Part shown: one piece after another, positions 14,906 through 22,728 of the stretch
Layout of the letters: every line of letters begins with the position of its first letter
Position numbering within the stretch: the stretch's first letter is position 1
From: RGIG9115 sp045128915
GTDB taxonomy: Bacteria > Bacillota > Clostridia > UBA1381
Direction of reading: 5' to 3'
Assembly: GCA_045128915.1 (NCBI GenBank)
Contig: JBGVIT010000037.1
Coordinates: 1 to 43,096 of the forward strand
Length of the DNA stretch: 43,096 bases
The notes under the pieces: generated by a model
What the model was told of the DNA's origin: nothing
Databases searched by the model: none
What the model saw: the letters and a program-made list of their open reading frames with translations, nothing else
Position numbers and translations under genes: made by a program

Positions 14906-16054
14906 ATGTTTAATTTAACAACAAAACCTGTATCAGCAGGAGAACTGATGAAGAAGGAAAAGAAACCGATTAACTTTGTGGTAGAAAAGTTTATCTCGCA
15001 AGGCGTTCATTTTCTTGCGGGACATCCTAAGTCGGGTAAGTCGTGGCTCTCGCTTTGGCTTGCGCTTTGTGTTTCAAACGGCAATAACCTGTGGGGATTT
15101 AAGACAAACAAGAGCAAGGTTCTTTATTTCTGTTTGGAGGACACGGAAAATCGTATTCAGGACAGACTCGAAGGTATGCCCGGATGCGATACAGACAATC
15201 TTTTGTTTATGTACGATGCACCAAATATGGACAATGGATTCGATGTTTTCCTAAAGAAAATCGTCAAGGAAGAACCTGAAATCAAGCTCGTTATCGTTGA
15301 TACTTTTCAGCTAATAAGAGGAGAACAGTTCGCCGGAAACGCTTATGCTTGTGAGTATGCAGAGATGAATTATCTGAAAAAACTTGCAAAGGAACTGGAC
15401 ATCACTATCATACTTGTTCATCACTTAAGAAAGATGCATGACAGCAGTCCACAGAATATGATTTCGGGTTCTACTGCTCTTGCCGGCGGAGCCGATACAA
15501 CTTTTGTTTTGTATACTTTCCCAAAGAGAAAAGGATACGGAATCTTATATTGTAAAGGACGCGATACTGACATTCGTGAAATCGAATTGCGATTTGGGTT
15601 TGGCACTCATATCTGGGAAAAGATTTCTGATTCTGTTGAAGACAGTGATGGAATGAAAATGGTTGAAATTATAACCAAGTTATTAGATGAGTCAGGACCG
15701 TTTTCGGGAACGGCAACCGAGCTTTGTAAACTCATAAAAGAGGTATGCGACGTGGAGTTCACTGCTCCGATTCTCGGTAAAAAGCTGACGGACAACAAAG
15801 AATTCTTAAAAGACTTCAAAATCAATTATGAATCCGTGCGTGATATGTATCAAAGGACGCAGAAACTTTGGTTCGATCCCGACAGAATTAAAAACGATTC
15901 TGCCGAAGAAAATTCAGATACCGAATCAAATTCTGAAACTGAATTTGATGATAAAACTGCGGAAGTTGATGAAGATAATACCGCTGTGAATTTCGAAACA
16001 GATGCCGAAGCTGATAAAGAATTCATTCCGTTTAAGATGAAGATACAGATGTGA
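14906..16054 (+). CDS. RepA-like AAA ATPase (replicative helicase of a mobilizable element)
   Basis: A RecA-fold ATPase of the hexameric RepA/AAA_25 type. Walker A GHPKSGKS is at residues 39-46, a Walker B strand LVIVDTFQ around 131-138, then TIILVHHLRK (motif with sensor His) and SGSTALAGGADT. The C-terminal 50 residues are strongly acidic (repeated D/E/S/T/N). Length 382 aa is normal. GGAGG precedes ATG 14906. In Clostridia integrative mobilizable elements this gene sits upstream of MobC and relaxase genes, as here, and is thought to help DNA unwinding or element replication. The upstream repeats and attenuator-like hairpin support regulated expression. Confidence 0.88.
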   Translation: MFNLTTKPVSAGELMKKEKKPINFVVEKFISQGVHFLAGHPKSGKSWLSLWLALCVSNGNNLWGFKTNKSKVLYFCLEDTENRIQDRLEGMPGCDTDNLLFMYDAPNMDNGFDVFLKKIVKEEPEIKLVIVDTFQLIRGEQFAGNAYACEYAEMNYLKKLAKELDITIILVHHLRKMHDSSPQNMISGSTALAGGADTTFVLYTFPKRKGYGILYCKGRDTDIREIELRFGFGTHIWEKISDSVEDSDGMKMVEIITKLLDESGPFSGTATELCKLIKEVCDVEFTAPILGKKLTDNKEFLKDFKINYESVRDMYQRTQKLWFDPDRIKNDSAEENSDTESNSETEFDDKTAEVDEDNTAVNFETDAEADKEFIPFKMKIQM

Positions 16055-16189
16055 TATGTGCCATATAATCCGTCATAGCTGTCATACTGTCATAGAACTG
16101 TTTCGAGAAAGGAGTTGATGACTGTATCCGAATTGTAACAATCTTTTTGAAGGGGGTGAAAATCAAGGTTTTAAAAGAGGCTATACATT

Positions 16190-16340
16190 TCCGCGGGATT
16201 TAATTCTCTCCGTAGGAGAGGCTAGCAGAGCGCTTGGCTATACGCTGTCGCTAAAGCGACCGCTGCCCCGCGCAATCGCACCGCTAAAGCGGCGCGAAAT
16301 CGGGCGGAAGCCCGGACCCACTTCGCAAAAAGCGATAGCC
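16190..16340. other. Candidate oriT: GC-rich cluster of small hairpins
   Basis: Within a 336-base gene-free stretch (16055-16390), about 150 bases are GC-rich and hold five perfect hairpins in a row: CTCTCC-GTA-GGAGAG (16206-16220), GTCGC-TAAA-GCGAC (16247-16260), CCGC-TAAA-GCGG (16281-16292), CGGGC-GGAA-GCCCG (16301-16314) and TCGC-AAAAA-GCGA (16323-16335). They lie directly upstream of the mobC-like and relaxase genes, the usual place for the nick site of a mobilizable element. A structured mRNA leader is the main alternative. Confidence 0.5.
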
Positions 16341-16390
16341 GAAATGAAGAATTTATTACATATAGAATTAGCAGAAAGAGGTGAAATGAA

Positions 16391-16705
16391 ATGCGTAAAA
16401 AACCGCTATCAATTGCTTTTCGAGTCACCGAAGAACAGCATAAAATGATTAACGAGAAAGCAAAGAATTCAAATCTTTCAAAGACAGATTTCATAGTCAA
16501 ATGTTGTTTTGACAAAGAGATTATCATCGTGAATGATGTGCGGGAACTTATGAAAGAATTGCTTTCAGTGGGCAACAACTTAACTCAGCTGACAACAAGG
16601 GCAAAATTGATGAATCTGGAGGTCGTAGATTTGAAACCAACTTATATGAAATTGGTTGAAATCTATACAGTCCTTACCGAACTTATGAATAGGGTGAAAA
16701 ACTGA
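16391..16705 (+). CDS. MobC-like relaxosome accessory protein
   Basis: A 104-aa basic protein with an N-terminal ribbon-helix-helix-like segment (KPLSIAFRVTEEQHKMINEKAKNSNLSKTDFIVKCCF) and a helical C-terminus ending VLTELMNRVKN. This matches bacterial mobilization proteins of the MobC group, which bind oriT and help the relaxase nick DNA. AGAGGTGAAATGAA precedes ATG 16391. It overlaps the relaxase gene by 1 base. Role inferred from family pattern and gene order. Confidence 0.85.
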   Translation: MRKKPLSIAFRVTEEQHKMINEKAKNSNLSKTDFIVKCCFDKEIIIVNDVRELMKELLSVGNNLTQLTTRAKLMNLEVVDLKPTYMKLVEIYTVLTELMNRVKN

Positions 16706-17943
16706 TGGCGACAGTTTGTACTCCTAAAATTAAACGAGCTCAGTCTGCAAAATCTATGGGATTTTGTTTGCGGTATGTAATGGATCGTAAGAAGACTGAG
16801 ATGTCAAACGGTAAGGCTTTAGTATCGGGCGTAAGATGTCAGCCTGAACTTGCATATCAGCAGTTTATGTTGACAAAAGCTTTGGCAGGAAAAAACGAAG
16901 GAAGAATGTACTATCATTATGTTCAAAGCTTCAAGCCTGACGAAAATTTAAGCCCTGAGCATGCCCATAAAATTGCTCTTGAACTGGCTGATTATTTTCA
17001 AGGTTTTGAAGTGGTCGTATCAACTCATATGGATAGAGCTCACCTGCACTCTCACCTGATTATTAACAGCGTGAGTCAGGAGACAGGTAAGAAACTCCAT
17101 CTTGATAACAAATCAATTTTCAGAATCAGAGATTACTCGGACGGACTGTGTTTGAATCACGGACTGTCGGTTCTGAAAAAAAGCGAACCTAACTATAAAA
17201 TCAAGTCAATGTCTCGCGGAGAATACCGTGCAAGTCTTCGGGGCGAGACAGTCAAGGGTAGCTTGATGCGAACCATCAACGAAGCAATGAGAAATTGCAA
17301 TTCTAAAGATGAGTTCACGAAATTCATGGAGGACAAAGGCTACGAAGTCAAGTGGACTGACAGCCGAAAAAATATAACATACACATGTCCTGACGGATTA
17401 AAAGTCCGTGACGACAACCTTCATGATGAACGGTTTTTGAAAGAAAATATGCAACTCGAATTTGACTACCGAAAGACGAAAGTAAAGGAGAAAGATACGG
17501 GTTGGGAATTTACACATAGACAAGAAGAGCGTACCATTAATAATATAAGCGAGGTCTGTCTTCAAATGTTAAATCTCGCAAAAAGCGTTTCTAAAATGAC
17601 CGAAGACAATAAAGATGATGAAGACTTACAAAGCTTCATGACTTTAACTGCGGTGGGTATAACAGTCGCAATCGAACTTGCAAAATGCCTTATGGAAATT
17701 CCAAAGGAAGAGCTAAGCACGGATGTGATACAAGCCACTGTCGAGGAGCATAAGATGATGCAAGACGAGATGGATGCTGAAATCGAAGACGAAATCGATG
17801 ACGGAATGGACGGCAAAGTCGTTGACATAAACGATGACATCGTCGCAGAGGAAAGCGATAAAGACGTCGAGGAAGATGTCGAAGAGAAATTCGATGAAGA
17901 AGAGTATGAAGACCAAGGCTTCGGAGGAATGTCAATGTGGTAA
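16705..17943 (+). CDS. MOBP-like relaxase (relaxase/mobilization nuclease)
   Basis: Nicks oriT and pilots the cut strand into a recipient cell. The HUH metal-binding signature is HMDRAHLHSHLIINSV, with H108, H113, H115 and H117; an N-terminal region with Tyr24 or Tyr69-70 could supply the catalytic tyrosine. The relaxase domain spans about residues 1-270. From about residue 345 the tail is extremely rich in Asp and Glu, ending QGFGGMSMW. At 412 aa it is typical of small mobilizable elements that borrow a helper conjugation machine; no VirB/VirD4 genes are in the window. ATG 16705 overlaps the MobC-like stop codon. Confidence 0.9.
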   Translation: MATVCTPKIKRAQSAKSMGFCLRYVMDRKKTEMSNGKALVSGVRCQPELAYQQFMLTKALAGKNEGRMYYHYVQSFKPDENLSPEHAHKIALELADYFQGFEVVVSTHMDRAHLHSHLIINSVSQETGKKLHLDNKSIFRIRDYSDGLCLNHGLSVLKKSEPNYKIKSMSRGEYRASLRGETVKGSLMRTINEAMRNCNSKDEFTKFMEDKGYEVKWTDSRKNITYTCPDGLKVRDDNLHDERFLKENMQLEFDYRKTKVKEKDTGWEFTHRQEERTINNISEVCLQMLNLAKSVSKMTEDNKDDEDLQSFMTLTAVGITVAIELAKCLMEIPKEELSTDVIQATVEEHKMMQDEMDAEIEDEIDDGMDGKVVDINDDIVAEESDKDVEEDVEEKFDEEEYEDQGFGGMSMW

Positions 17944-17959
17944 TGGAGGTGAAACTAAA

Positions 17960-18157
17960 TTGACATTCAAGGATATGCAGATGATGTTTCCTGAATATCC
18001 TGACGCACTTGATGCGAAGCAAGTGTGCGAGATGCTCGGCACATCTACAAAGACTCTTTACAAGATGATAGACGAAGGTCATATCACACCTGTAAAGGTT
18101 GGCAGAAAGTATGTATTTGCCAAGGTAAAAATTGTTGAATTTTTATTAGGCAAATAG
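17960..18157 (+). CDS. Excisionase-like helix-turn-helix protein
   Basis: A 65-aa DNA-binding protein of the HTH_17/MerR-like excisionase class: LDAKQVCEMLGTSTKTLYKMIDEG then a wing KVGRKYVFAKVKIVEFL. The start is TTG 17960, chosen because TGGAGGTG (17944-17951) lies about 8 bases upstream; longer in-frame readings enter the relaxase gene in another frame. It sits between the relaxase and the integrase, the usual place of the recombination directionality factor. The family is clear; its Xis role is inferred. Confidence 0.85.
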   Translation: MTFKDMQMMFPEYPDALDAKQVCEMLGTSTKTLYKMIDEGHITPVKVGRKYVFAKVKIVEFLLGK

Positions 18158-18177
18158 CTGGATATATTAAAAGAACT

Positions 18178-18217
18178 GTGGTATAGTGTGTTGCTGACAA
18201 GCGGTACACTATACCAC
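18178..18217. promoter_or_regulatory. 12-bp perfect inverted repeat before the integrase gene
   Basis: GTGGTATAGTGT (18178-18189) and ACACTATACCAC (18206-18217) flank a 16-base spacer and end just before the integrase ribosome binding site. It could be an operator or attachment-related binding site, or an RNA hairpin that hides the ribosome binding site. There is no T-run, so a terminator is unlikely. Confidence 0.6.
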
Positions 18218-18232
18218 GAAAGGAGAGATAAT

Positions 18233-19411
18233 ATGATAAAAGTAACAGGTAATATACAAACAAAAAACGGTAAGCTGTATGCACTATTAAACTATAAGGA
18301 TGAAAACGGCAAACGAAAGGTCAAGTGGATATCAACGGGACTTGCTGAAAAGGACAACAAGCGAAAGGCACAAAGAATGCTTCCTGAAATCATACTGAAG
18401 TTTCAGGAAGAGATTGAAGCACAAAGTGAAAAGGGTTCGGACAAGCAGGACTTCATACAGTTTCTGTATGACTACTTAAAAATCGCAAGGCATAATGTAA
18501 CGCAAACCACCTATATGCATTACAAAAGGATGGTTGACGGACGGATTAAAGCATTTTTCGAACCGCTGAAATTAAAGATTGACGAAGTGACGGCAACCCA
18601 TATAAACAAGTTATGTGAAAGCATAATATTAGATGGATGCAAGACAAACACTGCTATCAGATACAGAGGACTCATCATGGTAGCCTTTGAGTATGCTTTC
18701 AAAAATGATATGGTAATTGCAAACCCCTGTGCGAAATCCGAAAGACCAAAGAAGAATGCCTATTATGCAGGATTTTACTCAAAGGAAGAACTGAATCAAC
18801 TCTTGAAAGTGGCGAAAGATGATCAGCTTTATGTTCCAATAACCCTTGCCGCATATTACGGCTTAAGACGGAGCGAGGTAATCGGTGTTAAGTGGAGCAA
18901 CATAGACTTCGATGCAAAGCGAATCAATATATGGCATAAGGTAATGCAAGAGGAGATGGAAGAGGGCGGCACTCAGATTGTGGGTTATGACACAATGAAA
19001 AATAAGTCAAGCCGAAGAACAATGCCTCTCATACCTGCGGTAGAGAAAATCCTTCTTGAACACAAGGCGAAACAAGAGGAATATATGAAATTGTTCGGCA
19101 ATTCATACTCAAAAGAGTATAAGGATTATGTGTGCGTGGACCCACTCGGCGGAATAATAAAGCCGAACTTCGTTACAGAACACTTCAGGCATCTTTTGGA
19201 AGAGCATGGCTTAAAAAGGATTAGATTCCATGACCTGAGACACACATGTGCTTCGCTTCTCTTGGCAAACGGCATCTCTATGAAGCAGATACAAGAATGG
19301 CTCGGACATTCAGACTTCTCAACAACGGCAAACATCTATGCCCACTTAGAATACGATACCAAACTGCAGTCGGCAGAAATGATGGCGAAGGTGATTGGAA
19401 ATGAAGATTAA
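18233..19411 (+). CDS. Tyrosine integrase of the mobilizable element
   Basis: Integrase of the Tn916-like phage-integrase family, 392 aa. An N-terminal arm-binding domain (about 1-60, NGKLYALLNYKDENGKRK) and SAM-like core-binding domain (about 72-160) precede the catalytic domain. Catalytic residues seen: Arg212 in YGLRRSEV, His333-x-x-Arg336 in HDLRHTC, His359 in WLGHS and the nucleophile Tyr369 in ANIYAHLEY. The start ATG 18233 is preceded by AAGGAGAG. The perfect 12-bp inverted repeat lies in its leader. The end overlaps the next gene by 11 bases. It should mediate integration of the 14.7-19.95 kb element; the attachment core was not identified. Confidence 0.95.
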   Translation: MIKVTGNIQTKNGKLYALLNYKDENGKRKVKWISTGLAEKDNKRKAQRMLPEIILKFQEEIEAQSEKGSDKQDFIQFLYDYLKIARHNVTQTTYMHYKRMVDGRIKAFFEPLKLKIDEVTATHINKLCESIILDGCKTNTAIRYRGLIMVAFEYAFKNDMVIANPCAKSERPKKNAYYAGFYSKEELNQLLKVAKDDQLYVPITLAAYYGLRRSEVIGVKWSNIDFDAKRINIWHKVMQEEMEEGGTQIVGYDTMKNKSSRRTMPLIPAVEKILLEHKAKQEEYMKLFGNSYSKEYKDYVCVDPLGGIIKPNFVTEHFRHLLEEHGLKRIRFHDLRHTCASLLLANGISMKQIQEWLGHSDFSTTANIYAHLEYDTKLQSAEMMAKVIGNED

Positions 19412-19931
19412 CGGTCATACATACGGAGAATTTATTAGCATGGACAATGTCCGCAGGGAATTGCATATGTCAAAGCGGCGATTGGCATATCTTCTGCAGA
19501 ATGGATACATTCCATGCGAAATCAGGAACTCAGTAACTTGGAGGTATAAGATACGCACCAAAGATGTAGTGGCGTACATTAAAAGCGGAATATCCCCTGA
19601 TATTCCGCCTGGTGTGTTCAAAAGAAAACCGAAAGCAGAAGTAGAAAGAATTAAGTTTAATAAGAAAAAATTAAAAGAAATGTTTAAAGAACGAATGAGC
19701 GAATATCCCGATGCTCTGACCTATGATGATGTAGCAAAGATAACGGGCCGTGCAAGAGGTTGTGTTTGCAAATGGACATCAGCAGGAAAACTTAAAGTGG
19801 TGAAACTCAACAGCAATGTAAGCATCGTGCCAAAACAATGGCTCCTCGAATTTATGCTTACAGATGATTTTATATATAACTACCCCAAGGATAGCAAGTT
19901 GAAACCCATACTTAACCAAGCAATCAGATGA
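19401..19931 (+). CDS. Helix-turn-helix protein with two HTH segments, end of the mobilizable element
   Basis: A 176-aa basic protein with two helix-turn-helix-like regions: MDNVRRELHMSKRRLAYLLQNG near the N-terminus and YDDVAKITGRARGCVCKWTSAG in the C-terminal half, separated by a lysine-rich linker. Both look like excisionase/MerR-type HTH units. The ATG at 19401 is preceded by AAGGTGA (19387-19393). It overlaps the integrase end and its own end forms part of a terminator hairpin, so it closes the operon. A second directionality or regulatory factor is plausible; the exact role is unknown. Confidence 0.8.
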   Translation: MKINGHTYGEFISMDNVRRELHMSKRRLAYLLQNGYIPCEIRNSVTWRYKIRTKDVVAYIKSGISPDIPPGVFKRKPKAEVERIKFNKKKLKEMFKERMSEYPDALTYDDVAKITGRARGCVCKWTSAGKLKVVKLNSNVSIVPKQWLLEFMLTDDFIYNYPKDSKLKPILNQAIR

Positions 19932-19952
19932 TGATTGCTTGGGGATTTTTTC
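19916..19952 (+). terminator. Terminator overlapping the last codons of the element
   Basis: CCAAGCAATCA, loop GATGA, TGATTGCTTGG, then GGATTTTTT. The stem's 5' arm is coding sequence. Confidence 0.9.
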
Positions 19953-20058
19953 AAATCTATTGATTATATTTCATAAATATGTTATGCTTTGATTAAACAC
20001 TGTCCGTTTTAACACCCACTCAATTTGTTAAAATGAGTATAAAGAAAAGAATAAATCT

Positions 20059-21391
20059 GGTAGTGTAAAGTTAAAATGAAAGAATGGCATAACAATTTCA
20101 CAAAATATCATAGATTTTTGCCCGAAAGCTTATAAATACTCGTCTGCGATTAGTCAAGGGTAAAAATGAACGTGCTGACGCACGCCCTATGACAAATCAC
20201 AGAGCGACCATTTGAATATTAACTAAGCGAAAATCAGGATACGAGTAACAAAGAATTTTGTTGTCGGTCCGAATATTTTAATCCGGCAACCTGAGCAGGT
20301 GTAAGATTCGATAAGGAACTATGAGGTCTGATGAAATTGTAAAAGAATACAAACATCATAATCATAGAATTAGCACTTTCAAAAGAGTTAAAACCATATC
20401 TGGTCTTGTACCAATATTTAAACTGTTTGTTAAAGGCTTCAATGACATTGTTAGAAATATCATCTTTGAAACTTGCAACTCTAATGTGCGGAACACCAAA
20501 GATAGACTTTGTTGGTACTTTGTCAGCTGAATAACGGTCGGTTACAATAGCGTTAGGATTACCAAATTGTTTTACACTATCAAACAAGCTGAAAGCTTGT
20601 GGAGAATCTCTGTGAGGTGATAGGTGAAAGCCTAAAACAAACCTTGTTTCACTATCGAGAATAAACCAAATGTAATACTTTCTGCCTAAGATTTTGACAA
20701 CGGTTTCATCAGCATGCCATTCATCTGAGTCAAAATTCATGGCAGGCATAAGAGTAAGCATTTTAGAGTGAAAAATAGGAGCAAATTTTTTGCACCAATC
20801 GCTTACAGTAACGTGAGATATTTTGATGTTGTATAAAATCCTGAGCATTGTAGATATCTTGCGGAAAGATGTGCCACCTATGTAAAACAAAGTAAGAGCA
20901 GTAATAACTAAATGTATGCTATGTCTCATACGTTTAAAGTTATTCTTGCCGATGATGTTTGACATAGACGGAGGCAGCTTCACAGTAGGTTTAGCTTGAA
21001 AAAAGGAATGATTGCATTTCTTATCTGAGCAACGATAATTAGAGTAATCATCATAATCGTGATGAAGAAATGCAGATTTACCGCACATAGGACAGGAAGG
21101 ATATTTTCTTTGTTCCGGCGGAAGTGGCTTTGCACCCCTTGAGCCACTTGGAATAAAATCAGGTGCAAATTGATGTTTACATTTACGGCATTGGTATTTT
21201 TGATTACCAAATTTGTCTTTGCCGTATTTATAGAGTGAATGAGAGTTGCATCTTGGGCAACTATGTGATATAATGTTTTCCATGAGATCTTGATCTCCTT
21301 TCTCTGATTTTCAGGGAGGTATTTGGGTTTGTGGTAAAACCATTATACCATAAGGAGTTCAAGGTCTCAATTTTCATTTAACTTAACAAAA
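20059..21391 (-). mobile_element. IS6/IS240-like insertion sequence
   Basis: About 1.33 kb holding one transposase. Imperfect terminal inverted repeats are visible: TGTAAAGTTAAAATGAAA at 20064-20081 on the left, and at the right end (21371-21388) the reverse complement TGTTAAGTTAAATGAAAA. They resemble IS6-family ends. No flanking 8-bp target duplication was found by eye. The 5' stretch of 170 bases between the left end and the transposase stop holds no gene. Confidence 0.7.
20234..21283 (-). CDS. DDE transposase with two zinc-ribbons (IS6/IS240-like)
   Basis: A 349-aa transposase. Two N-terminal zinc-ribbons are visible (CPRC...CRKC and CPMC...C..KC, residues about 9-95). The catalytic triad is readable: Asp in WHADETVVKILG, Asp in IVTDRYSAD and Glu in NNVIEAFNKQF, with FVLGFHLSP and FYNFIRPHSSL as in DDE_Tnp_IS240 proteins. 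Extra zinc-ribbons are unlike classical IS6 transposases. AAAGGAGATC lies upstream of its ATG on the minus strand. The frame is intact, so the IS may be active. Confidence 0.9.
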   Translation of the reverse strand: MENIISHSCPRCNSHSLYKYGKDKFGNQKYQCRKCKHQFAPDFIPSGSRGAKPLPPEQRKYPSCPMCGKSAFLHHDYDDYSNYRCSDKKCNHSFFQAKPTVKLPPSMSNIIGKNNFKRMRHSIHLVITALTLFYIGGTSFRKISTMLRILYNIKISHVTVSDWCKKFAPIFHSKMLTLMPAMNFDSDEWHADETVVKILGRKYYIWFILDSETRFVLGFHLSPHRDSPQAFSLFDSVKQFGNPNAIVTDRYSADKVPTKSIFGVPHIRVASFKDDISNNVIEAFNKQFKYWYKTRYGFNSFESANSMIMMFVFFYNFIRPHSSLSNLTPAQVAGLKYSDRQQNSLLLVS

Positions 21392-21421
21392 CGATAAATC
21401 TTTTTGGGAGGTTAAAACATT

Positions 21422-22240
21422 ATGAAAAAATATCCTATCGGCTTTAACACAAGAATAAACAAAGAACCTGAAGAGAGTGTACCAATGGAAGTTTGCAAGG
21501 GTGTTATAGAACCTAAAAAGTCTATTGTTCATGTATACTTCCCTCACAGAGGTATGGGTTGGGCATATTATAATGATAGCTTTGATTTGAAGGTTGGCGA
21601 CTTTGTTTATGTAGAAGGAAAGCTTGAAGGTTATCGCGGACAGGTTACAGAAGTTAATTATTCCTTCAAGATTAAGCTTTCAGATTACAAGAAAGTTATC
21701 GCTGTAATTGACACCAATGTAAAGGGCGACTTTTACCTTGCAGGTTCGCATGTTGTCAGCTTTGATAGAAATGCTATTCCGTTTTCAAAAGTTCTTACAT
21801 GGTTTAAGGCTCCTGAAAATGATGAGGAATATGTAAGCGGTAATGATGATACTAATAGATTCCCGCTTGACGATTTGTCAAAGATGAAGATTTCTCATGA
21901 CGCAGCTGATCGTGGACACGACTATTATATAGAAAACAGAGTAGGTTTTGTTGAGATAGATGGTACTCGTGGTCATGCTATTGTAGAGGGTAGCGAAAAC
22001 TATGAAATCGAATTTGATTACTGTGACGGTGAAATTTCAAATCTCAAATGTTCATGTTTCTGTAGTGGTGCTTGCAAACATGAATTTGCCGCAATGCTCC
22101 AACTTAAAGAATCACTTGAACTCATAAACGAAAACTATGAAAACGAATACAATGGCTACTTTGCAATAATCAGCAAGGGCGTGTTTATGAATACGGTTAT
22201 GAATAAAAAGGTATCCGGTAAAATCAGTTTGTGGGTATAA
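21422..22240 (+). CDS. SWIM zinc-finger protein
   Basis: A 272-aa protein with a SWIM zinc-finger, C210-x-C212-x5-C218-x-H220, in the segment LKCSCFCSGACKHEFAAML. SWIM domains bind DNA, RNA or protein and are found in SNF2-like and recombination-linked proteins. The N-terminal 200 residues are beta-rich, with VGDFVYVEGKLEGYRGQVTEVNY suggestive of an SH3-like/KOW strand pattern, not a known enzyme. GGGAGG precedes ATG 21422. It is the first gene to the right of the IS end and the IS sits in its promoter region. It is followed within 3 bases by a tiny membrane protein. Function is unknown. Confidence 0.8.
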   Translation: MKKYPIGFNTRINKEPEESVPMEVCKGVIEPKKSIVHVYFPHRGMGWAYYNDSFDLKVGDFVYVEGKLEGYRGQVTEVNYSFKIKLSDYKKVIAVIDTNVKGDFYLAGSHVVSFDRNAIPFSKVLTWFKAPENDEEYVSGNDDTNRFPLDDLSKMKISHDAADRGHDYYIENRVGFVEIDGTRGHAIVEGSENYEIEFDYCDGEISNLKCSCFCSGACKHEFAAMLQLKESLELINENYENEYNGYFAIISKGVFMNTVMNKKVSGKISLWV

Positions 22241-22243
22241 AAG

Positions 22244-22348
22244 ATGACTGGTAACAGAAAAAGAGGCTGTGGTTGTGGTACTGGTTTGGGATGTTTTTGG
22301 ATTGTATTTGTGATAATTTATGTAATTCTTGAAATTGTGAGCTGGTAA
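22244..22348 (+). CDS. 34-aa small membrane protein
   Basis: MTGNRKRGCGCGTGLGCF followed by a single hydrophobic helix (WIVFVIIYVILEIV). A basic, cysteine- and glycine-rich cytoplasmic start fits a single-pass membrane peptide. It begins 3 bases after the SWIM protein stop and ends 14 bases before the next gene. No clear ribosome binding site is present, so translation would be coupled. Real but unproven; role unknown. Confidence 0.45.
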   Translation: MTGNRKRGCGCGTGLGCFWIVFVIIYVILEIVSW

Positions 22349-22362
22349 AGAGGACACAGTTT

Positions 22363-22701
22363 ATGAAATTAGAAATAACAAAGAATCAATATGAAATTTT
22401 GATCGAATTCTTCAATTTGCATGACATTAAAGTGAATATCAAGAAGGTAATTATGGATGAGATGCTTGTTACTCTGGGGTTTGCTAAAGAAGTGCCTTGT
22501 ATTGTTGAATTGGATATTACAGAAGAAGAGATAGACAGAATATGGGAAATTTGCAATGATTATGATATTGCCGCATGTAACAGTGAGGATTCTTTGTCTA
22601 TGGAGTGGGATCCTGTATTGCATGAATGTGTTTACAAACCAACAGAGGCAGAAAGGCTAAACAACAGATATGGATTGATATACACATATTTTATGGAATA
22701 A
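22363..22701 (+). CDS. Hypothetical protein, 112 aa
   Basis: A small acidic soluble protein of unknown family, helical with ITKNQYEILIEFFN, a segment LDITEEEIDRIWEICNDYDIAACNS and a C-terminal WDPVLHECVYKPTEAERLNNRYG. GAGGACACAG lies before ATG 22363. It is 13 bases upstream of the frame that overlaps the WYL regulator's leader, so it may be co-transcribed with it. No catalytic motif was recognised. Confidence 0.6.
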   Translation: MKLEITKNQYEILIEFFNLHDIKVNIKKVIMDEMLVTLGFAKEVPCIVELDITEEEIDRIWEICNDYDIAACNSEDSLSMEWDPVLHECVYKPTEAERLNNRYGLIYTYFME

Positions 22702-22728
22702 CAAATAGAGATAATGGGAGAGATATCT

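Noticed and set aside
14695..14913. Frame of 72 codons across the GCTGCA repeats
   Set aside because: It covers a terminator, the repeat array and a consensus promoter and has no ribosome binding site.
16126..16447. A reading frame open through the hairpin cluster before mobC
   Set aside because: It lacks an ATG, GTG or TTG with good spacing; only a CTG is positioned after GGAG. It runs across five hairpins and into mobC in another frame.
9328..20004. GACAGTGTTT at 9328-9337 and its reverse complement at 19995-20004 as possible element ends
   Set aside because: They are inverted rather than direct and only 10 bases long, so chance is likely.
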